Shown here: piece after piece, positions 59,411 to 64,000 of the stretch
How positions within the stretch are numbered: the stretch's first letter is position 1
Layout: each line of letters starts with the position of its first letter
DNA from: Cognatishimia sp. MH4019
GTDB lineage: Bacteria > Pseudomonadota > Alphaproteobacteria > Rhodobacterales > Rhodobacteraceae
Assembly: GCF_020177595.1 (NCBI RefSeq)
Contig: NZ_JAHTBL010000002.1
Location: forward strand, 186,001-250,000
Direction: 5' to 3'
DNA length: 64,000 nucleotides
Notes under the pieces: model-generated
Seen by the model: only the letters and a program-made list of their open reading frames with translations
The model's database searches: none
What the model was told of the DNA's origin: nothing
Program-made: the position numbers and the translations under genes

Positions 59411-61124
59411 AGACGTGCCGCTCGTCCTTACCTCCGGGATGGGTGACCGCGCCGTTCTTGGTGTTGCCCACCAGTTGCGCATATTTCCACAGCGCGCCGG
59501 ACGCATAGATCGTCTCGCGCGGGCCTTTCCAGTCGGCTTTGCGGGCCTCAAGTTCTTCGTCGGTCAGATCAACCGATAGCTCACCCTTGATCGCATCCAG
59601 CGTGATGATGTCGCCGTCCTTCAGCATCCCAATCGGCCCACCATGGGCCGCTTCCGGCCCCACATGGCCGACACAGAATCCGCGTGTTGCGCCGGAAAAA
59701 CGACCATCGGTGATCAGCGCGACCTTCTTGCCCATGCCTTGGCCCGACAGCGCCGCGGTTGTCGCCAACATCTCGCGCATGCCGGGACCACCGGCTGGGC
59801 CTTCGTTGCGGATGACCAGCACTTCGCCTTCCTCATACTCGCGTTTCTGCACAGCGGCAAAGGCATCTTCTTCGCACTCAAAGACACGCGCCGGACCAAC
59901 GAAGCGCTGATGCTGCGCCTCCATGCCCGCCACTTTCACGATGGCCCCTTCCGGCGCCAGATTGCCCTCAAGCCCGACAACACCGCCGGTTTTCGTCAGC
60001 GGCGCATCGATGGAATAGATCACCTTGCCGTCAGCTTCGCCCGTAACGCGGTCGATCTCTTCGCCGATGGAATAGCCCGTCGCGGTCATGCAATCCTCAT
60101 GGATCAGACCCGCCTTGCGCAGCTCTTTCATCACAACCGGCACGCCACCGGCCTCATAGAGGTCCTTGGCCACATACTGACCACCGGGCTTGAGATCGAC
60201 GAAATAGGGCGTGTCGCGGAAAATCTCGCAGACATCGGCAAGATCAAAATCAATTCCGGCCTCATGGGCAATCGCAGGCAGATGCAAGCCAGCATTGGTA
60301 GAGCCGCCGGTGCACGCCACGATCCGTGCCGCATTCTCAAGGCTTTGACGCGTCACGATATCGCGCGCGCGAATGTTCTTGGCGATCAGGTTCATAACAG
60401 CCTCACCGGATGCCACCGAATACTGGTCGCGGCTTTCATAAGGCGCGGGCGCGCCCGAAGAATTCGGCAATGCCAAACCAATCGCCTCTGACACACAGGC
60501 CATCGTGTTGGCCGTGAACTGACCACCACACGCGCCTGCCGACGGGCACGCGACCCGCTCAAGCACAGCCAGCTGCTCGTCCGAATAATTCCCGGCCTGA
60601 TGCTGACCCACAGCCTCGAACACGTCCTGAACGGTTACGTCCTTACCTTCCAGACGGCCCGGCAGAATCGACCCGCCATAGATGAAGACCGACGGCGTGT
60701 TCAAACGCACCATCGCCATCATCATGCCCGGCAAGGATTTGTCACAGCCCGCAAGCCCCACAACCGCGTCATAAGAATGCCCGCGCATCGTCAGCTCGAC
60801 CGTGTCAGCAATCGCCTCCCGCGAGGCCAGCGACGACCGCATGCCCTCATGACCCATGGCAATACCATCGGTAACCGTGATCGTGGTAAACTCGCGCGGC
60901 GTGCCACCGCCCGACTTCACGCCCAGCTTCACGGCCTGCGCCTGACGGTTCAGCGCGATATTACAAGGGGCTGCCTCGTTCCAACAGGTTGCGACGCCCA
61001 CAAACGGTTGCGCAATTTCCTCTTCGCTCAGACCCATCGCATAATAGTAAGACCGGTGCGGCGCGCGCTGCGGGCCTTCGGTGACGTGGCGGCTGGGAAG
61101 ACGGGATTTGTCAAACTTGCTCAT
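59397..61124 (-). CDS. ilvD: dihydroxy-acid dehydratase
   Basis: A 575-residue Fe-S dehydratase of branched-chain amino acid and pantothenate synthesis. Blocks: [13 protein letters not shown] (first cluster Cys), [45 protein letters not shown] and [16 protein letters not shown]. Full length. The stop overlaps the lipoprotein start by 14 bases. Confidence 0.95.
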   Translation of the reverse strand: MSKFDKSRLPSRHVTEGPQRAPHRSYYYAMGLSEEEIAQPFVGVATCWNEAAPCNIALNRQAQAVKLGVKSGGGTPREFTTITVTDGIAMGHEGMRSSLASREAIADTVELTMRGHSYDAVVGLAGCDKSLPGMMMAMVRLNTPSVFIYGGSILPGRLEGKDVTVQDVFEAVGQHQAGNYSDEQLAVLERVACPSAGACGGQFTANTMACVSEAIGLALPNSSGAPAPYESRDQYSVASGEAVMNLIAKNIRARDIVTRQSLENAARIVACTGGSTNAGLHLPAIAHEAGIDFDLADVCEIFRDTPYFVDLKPGGQYVAKDLYEAGGVPVVMKELRKAGLIHEDCMTATGYSIGEEIDRVTGEADGKVIYSIDAPLTKTGGVVGLEGNLAPEGAIVKVAGMEAQHQRFVGPARVFECEEDAFAAVQKREYEEGEVLVIRNEGPAGGPGMREMLATTAALSGQGMGKKVALITDGRFSGATRGFCVGHVGPEAAHGGPIGMLKDGDIITLDAIKGELSVDLTDEELEARKADWKGPRETIYASGALWKYAQLVGNTKNGAVTHPGGKDERHVYADI

Positions 61125-61353
61125 GTGGGTCGGGCCTCCGGAAAATCAGTTGTTTGTGGATAAGCAACCCAGCCTTTTTTCACAAGCGCGTTCCCGCGCC
61201 GCCTTTCACCAAAAATTAAGGTTAATGGCCCCCCTTCTTTTGTCTCCAAATACCTCCGGGGGGCTGCGCAGCAGCGGGGGCAGAGCCCCCTCCGACCTCG
61301 TCTTTTTCGCGCCAAGGGGTGCGCTTGGCCGCAAAACACCCTACGTGACCCGA
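61125..61353. other. intergenic region ilvD / CPBP protease
   Basis: 229 bases. It holds the decamer TTAAGGTTAA (61216-61225) directly followed by a dispersed element copy (61234-61300). No gene seen. Confidence 0.5.
61234..61300 (+). repeat. copy of dispersed 3'-end element plus GC hairpin
   Basis: CTTCTTTTGTCTCCAAATAC then CTCCGGGGGG, then GCTGC-GCA-GCAGC and GGGGGCAGAGCCCCC hairpins. This copy lies upstream of the CPBP gene rather than at a gene end. Confidence 0.6.
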
Positions 61354-62232
61354 ATGCGTTACGCCCCATACGAGACCCTCATCACCCCCGCCCGCGCCCG
61401 GCCCGAGCTTTGGCGCATCGCCGCAGGCGTGATCGTGGCGCTGGTAGTCTACGTCCTGCTATTGATGAGCTACGGTCTGAGCATCGACCGGATAAGCGGC
61501 GCCCCGGACACGTTTGTCGAGATGATCGACGGCTCCAGCCCCGCCGATACGATGGGCTTTCTGCTGACCTTCCTTTTCATGATCGCAGGCACGCTCACCG
61601 CTGCGATCCTGCTGCACGGGCGGGGCCTGCTGTCTTTGCTTGGCCCGCTGCCCTATTTTGCCCGCGATGGGCTGCGCGCGATGGCGGCCTTGATCGCGCT
61701 TTATGCAGTCGTCACCCTGCTGCCGCCCTACGTGATGGAGGATCTGACCCCCAATCTTGAGGTCTCCGCCTGGCTGATCTTGCTGCCGATCTCGCTGACC
61801 CTCGTGCTGATCCAGGTCAGCGCCGAAGAAATTTTCTTCCGCGGCTACCTGCAAAGCCAGCTTGCGGCGCGCTTTGCCTCTCCGGTGATCTGGATCGTGC
61901 TGCCAAGCGTGCTTTTTGGCGCGCTGCATTACAGCTCTGCCGATTATGGCGACGCGGCATGGCTGGTGGCGCTTTGGGCGACAGCCTTTGGCATCTTCGC
62001 GGCTGATCTGACGGCACGTACCGGCACACTGGGCCCGGCCATTGCGCTGCATTTCGTAAACAACGTCTCGGCGCTGCTTTTCATGTCGCTCGACGGCCCT
62101 TTGTCGGGGCTGGCGCTTTACACGTTGCAGATTGACGTGAACGACCCGCAAGTCATCATGCCGCTTCTGTGGGTGGATGCCACGATGATGGTTGTCAGCT
62201 GGATTGCGGTGCGTCTGGCCTTACGCGTCTGA
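61354..62232 (+). CDS. CPBP family intramembrane metalloprotease
   Basis: A 292-residue membrane protein with about eight helices. The CPBP/Rce1-like motifs are EExxxR in SAEEIFFRGYLQS, FxxxH in LFGALHYS, and HxxxN in ALHFVNNVS. It is predicted to cleave or bind prenylated or small peptides in the membrane. ATG at 61354 gives a good N-terminus (MRYAPYETLI); the SD is weak and the frame is open to 61081. Confidence 0.85.
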   Translation: MRYAPYETLITPARARPELWRIAAGVIVALVVYVLLLMSYGLSIDRISGAPDTFVEMIDGSSPADTMGFLLTFLFMIAGTLTAAILLHGRGLLSLLGPLPYFARDGLRAMAALIALYAVVTLLPPYVMEDLTPNLEVSAWLILLPISLTLVLIQVSAEEIFFRGYLQSQLAARFASPVIWIVLPSVLFGALHYSSADYGDAAWLVALWATAFGIFAADLTARTGTLGPAIALHFVNNVSALLFMSLDGPLSGLALYTLQIDVNDPQVIMPLLWVDATMMVVSWIAVRLALRV

Positions 62233-62291
62233 TTGCATTTCCTCAAAACGCGGCTTATCTGAGGTCAACCTGATAGTCGTCCGAGGCCCAG

Positions 62292-63230
62292 ATGAACTGG
62301 ATTTCCAACTACGTTCGCCCGAAAATCAACTCGCTCTTTTCCCGGCGCGAAGTGCCTGAGAACCTTTGGACGAAATGCGATGATTGCGGCACCATGCTGT
62401 TTCACCGTGAGCTTTCCGACAATCTGAACGTCTGCACCAATTGCGGGCATCACATGGCGATCACGCCCAGGGATCGCTTCACGGCCCTTTTCGACGGCGG
62501 CGTCTTTGCCGAAATTTCCGTGCCGGAACCCATCGCCGACCCGCTGCATTTTCGCGATCAGAAGAAATATCCCGACCGGATGCGCGCTGCGCAGAAATCC
62601 ACCGGCGAAAAAGAAGCGATGCTGGTGGCCGAAGGCGAGATCGGGCGCACGCCCATTGTCGCCGCCTGTCAGGACTTCAGCTTCATGGGCGGCTCCATGG
62701 GGATGTTCGTGGGCAATGCGATCATCGCGGCCGCCGAACGCGCGACAGAACTGGGCCGACCGCTCATCCTCTTTTCCGCGGCCGGTGGCGCGCGCATGCA
62801 GGAGGGTATTCTCAGCCTCATGCAAATGCCGCGCACAACCGTGGCTCTGCAACTGCTGAAAGAGGCGGGCCTGCCCTATATCGTCGTGTTGACGCATCCG
62901 ACCACTGGCGGTGTGACCGCGTCCTACGCGATGCTGGGCGACGTGCATATCGCAGAGCCGAACGCGCTCATTTGCTTTGCAGGCCCACGCGTGATCGAAC
63001 AGACCATCCGTGAAAAACTGCCCGAGGGGTTCCAGCGCGCAGAATACCTGCTGGATCACGGCATGCTCGACCGTGTGACGAAGCGTACCGAGTTGCGTAA
63101 CGAGCTGATCACAATCACCCGGATGCTGATGAAAAAGCCGCCGCGCGTGGTGGGCGATCTGCCGCCGCCTGATCCCACAGCCGTCCAGACCGCGACCGAA
63201 GCTGCGCCGCAAGAGACCGCTAAGGAATGA
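62292..63230 (+). CDS. accD: acetyl-CoA carboxylase carboxyltransferase subunit beta
   Basis: A 312-residue AccD. The N-terminal zinc ribbon has Cys29/32 and Cys48/51 ([17 protein letters not shown]). The carboxyltransferase core has [27 protein letters not shown] and [17 protein letters not shown]. It transfers carboxyl from biotin to acetyl-CoA for fatty acid synthesis. Overlaps folC by ATGA. Confidence 0.95.
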   Translation: MNWISNYVRPKINSLFSRREVPENLWTKCDDCGTMLFHRELSDNLNVCTNCGHHMAITPRDRFTALFDGGVFAEISVPEPIADPLHFRDQKKYPDRMRAAQKSTGEKEAMLVAEGEIGRTPIVAACQDFSFMGGSMGMFVGNAIIAAAERATELGRPLILFSAAGGARMQEGILSLMQMPRTTVALQLLKEAGLPYIVVLTHPTTGGVTASYAMLGDVHIAEPNALICFAGPRVIEQTIREKLPEGFQRAEYLLDHGMLDRVTKRTELRNELITITRMLMKKPPRVVGDLPPPDPTAVQTATEAAPQETAKE

Positions 63231-64000
63231 GCCTGCCCGGCTCGGACGTCATCCTACAACGGATGATGGCGCTTCACCCCAAAATCATCGATCTGACGCT
63301 GGACCGTGTCTGGCGCTTGCTGGCCGCGTTGGATCATCCCGAAAAGGCGTTGCCGCCGGTCATTCACATTGCGGGCACCAATGGCAAGGGCTCGACCCTC
63401 GCGATGATCCGCGCGGGGCTGGAAGGCGCGGGAGTGACCTGTCACGCCTACACGTCGCCCCATCTGGCGCGGTTTCATGAACGTATTCGCGTGGCGGGCA
63501 AACTGATCGACGAAGGCGCGCTCAGCGCGGTTCTGGATGAATGCTATACGGCCAATAATGGCGAAAACATCACCTATTTCGAGATCACGACGATTGCCGC
63601 CTTTCTGGCGTTCTCGCGCGTCTCTGCTGACTTCACCTTGATGGAGGTGGGCCTTGGTGGACGGCTCGATGCGACCAACGTCTTCGACGCCCCCGCCGTC
63701 ACTGTGATCACGCCCGTCGACATGGATCACCAGCAGTTTCTGGGCGACACCCTGCCCGAGATTGCAGGCGAAAAAGCCGGGATCATCAAGCGCGGCGTGC
63801 CATGTGTCGTCGGCCCCCAGCATGACGCCGCGATGGACGTGATCGAAGCCCGCGCAGCCCGCTTGGGCGCGCCGCTGATGGCGTATGGCCAGCAGTGGCA
63901 TGTCTGGGAGGAACGCGGGCGTCTGATTTATCAGGATGAAACCGGCCTTCTGGATTTGCCATTGCCTGCCCTGATCGGCGCGCATCAGATCAAAAACGCA
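63227..64000 (+). CDS. folC: folylpolyglutamate synthase/dihydrofolate synthase, N-terminal part (3' truncated by window edge)
   Basis: The first 258 codons of FolC. It has the ATP P-loop [44 protein letters not shown] and [14 protein letters not shown], all classic Mur-ligase-fold FolC blocks. ATG at 63227 overlaps the accD stop, the usual accD-folC pairing. The frame is open to the window edge. Confidence 0.94.
   Translation, partial: MSLPGSDVILQRMMALHPKIIDLTLDRVWRLLAALDHPEKALPPVIHIAGTNGKGSTLAMIRAGLEGAGVTCHAYTSPHLARFHERIRVAGKLIDEGALSAVLDECYTANNGENITYFEITTIAAFLAFSRVSADFTLMEVGLGGRLDATNVFDAPAVTVITPVDMDHQQFLGDTLPEIAGEKAGIIKRGVPCVVGPQHDAAMDVIEARAARLGAPLMAYGQQWHVWEERGRLIYQDETGLLDLPLPALIGAHQIKNA

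Overview
The window reads as a piece of alphaproteobacterial chromosome, most likely from the Rhodobacterales (Roseobacter group). This is inferred from high-GC coding sequence, the ispH-to-rnhA neighbourhood, the def/def-like/fmt cluster, a CbiX with a His-rich tail next to CobN-type cobalamin genes, and many short GC-rich intergenic repeats. No phage, transposase, integrase, CRISPR array, rRNA or tRNA was seen. Most genes are densely packed, with stop/start overlaps (ATGA, GTGA or TGATG) between co-directional neighbours.

Layout. 1-2320: end of ispH, a LysE-type exporter, a DUF3429 membrane protein, a methyltransferase and rnhA. 2829-4754 (minus): def, a deformylase paralogue that has lost key active-site residues, and fmt. 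4839-6377: a PatB/MalY aminotransferase-like lyase and a small unknown gene. 6471-12863 (minus): cobalamin (B12) corrin-ring genes in transcription order cbiX-cobH-cobL-cobI-cbiG/cobJ fusion-cobM. 13119-15837: a single-domain receiver protein, then DUF1636-cobC-cobD on the plus strand. 15892-20639: a lytic transglycosylase and smc. 20865-27677: a cobalamin riboswitch followed by a CbiM-like permease, cobW, a GNAT acetyltransferase, cobN and cobO.

27913-38111: an orphan TPP enzyme, an FMN reductase, a MaoC-type hydratase, an FAD oxidoreductase divergent from mnmD, a drug/metabolite transporter, a soluble lytic transglycosylase, dapA, smpB and a mercaptopyruvate sulfurtransferase. 38111-44931: an aromatic/aspartate aminotransferase, the glnK-amtB nitrogen operon, a class A penicillin-binding protein, and mlaA-mlaC. 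45125-50480: RidA, a glycerophosphodiesterase, a FemAB-like acyltransferase, PCD, a peroxiredoxin, a ferredoxin-reductase-like flavoprotein, rsmD and a small coupled ORF. 50562-56331: an orphan TRAP binding protein, map, sfsA, and a plus-strand chain of CinA-like, GNAT, AhpD-like and OmpA-like genes. 56407-64000: a LysR regulator, two unknown genes, a lipoprotein gene broken at a run of eight G, ilvD, a CPBP protease, accD and the start of folC.

The main coherent system is B12 synthesis. The window carries the C20, C17, C11 and C5/C15 methyltransferases, the methylmutase, cobalt chelation (CbiX early-type and CobN late-type), adenosylation (CobO) and side-chain steps (CobC, CobD). cobA, cobG/cobZ, cobF, cobK, cobB, cobS/cobT, cobQ and cobP/V are not here and must lie elsewhere. 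I do not see a clear undescribed multi-gene system. The best leads are the degenerate deformylase between def and fmt, the frameshift at the G8 tract, the mix of early- and late-cobalt-insertion features, the acetyltransferase inside the riboswitch operon, and several intergenic repeat families (a TTAAGGTTAA decamer found only between genes, a 3'-end element with core CTTCTTTTGTC, and CtrA-like boxes).
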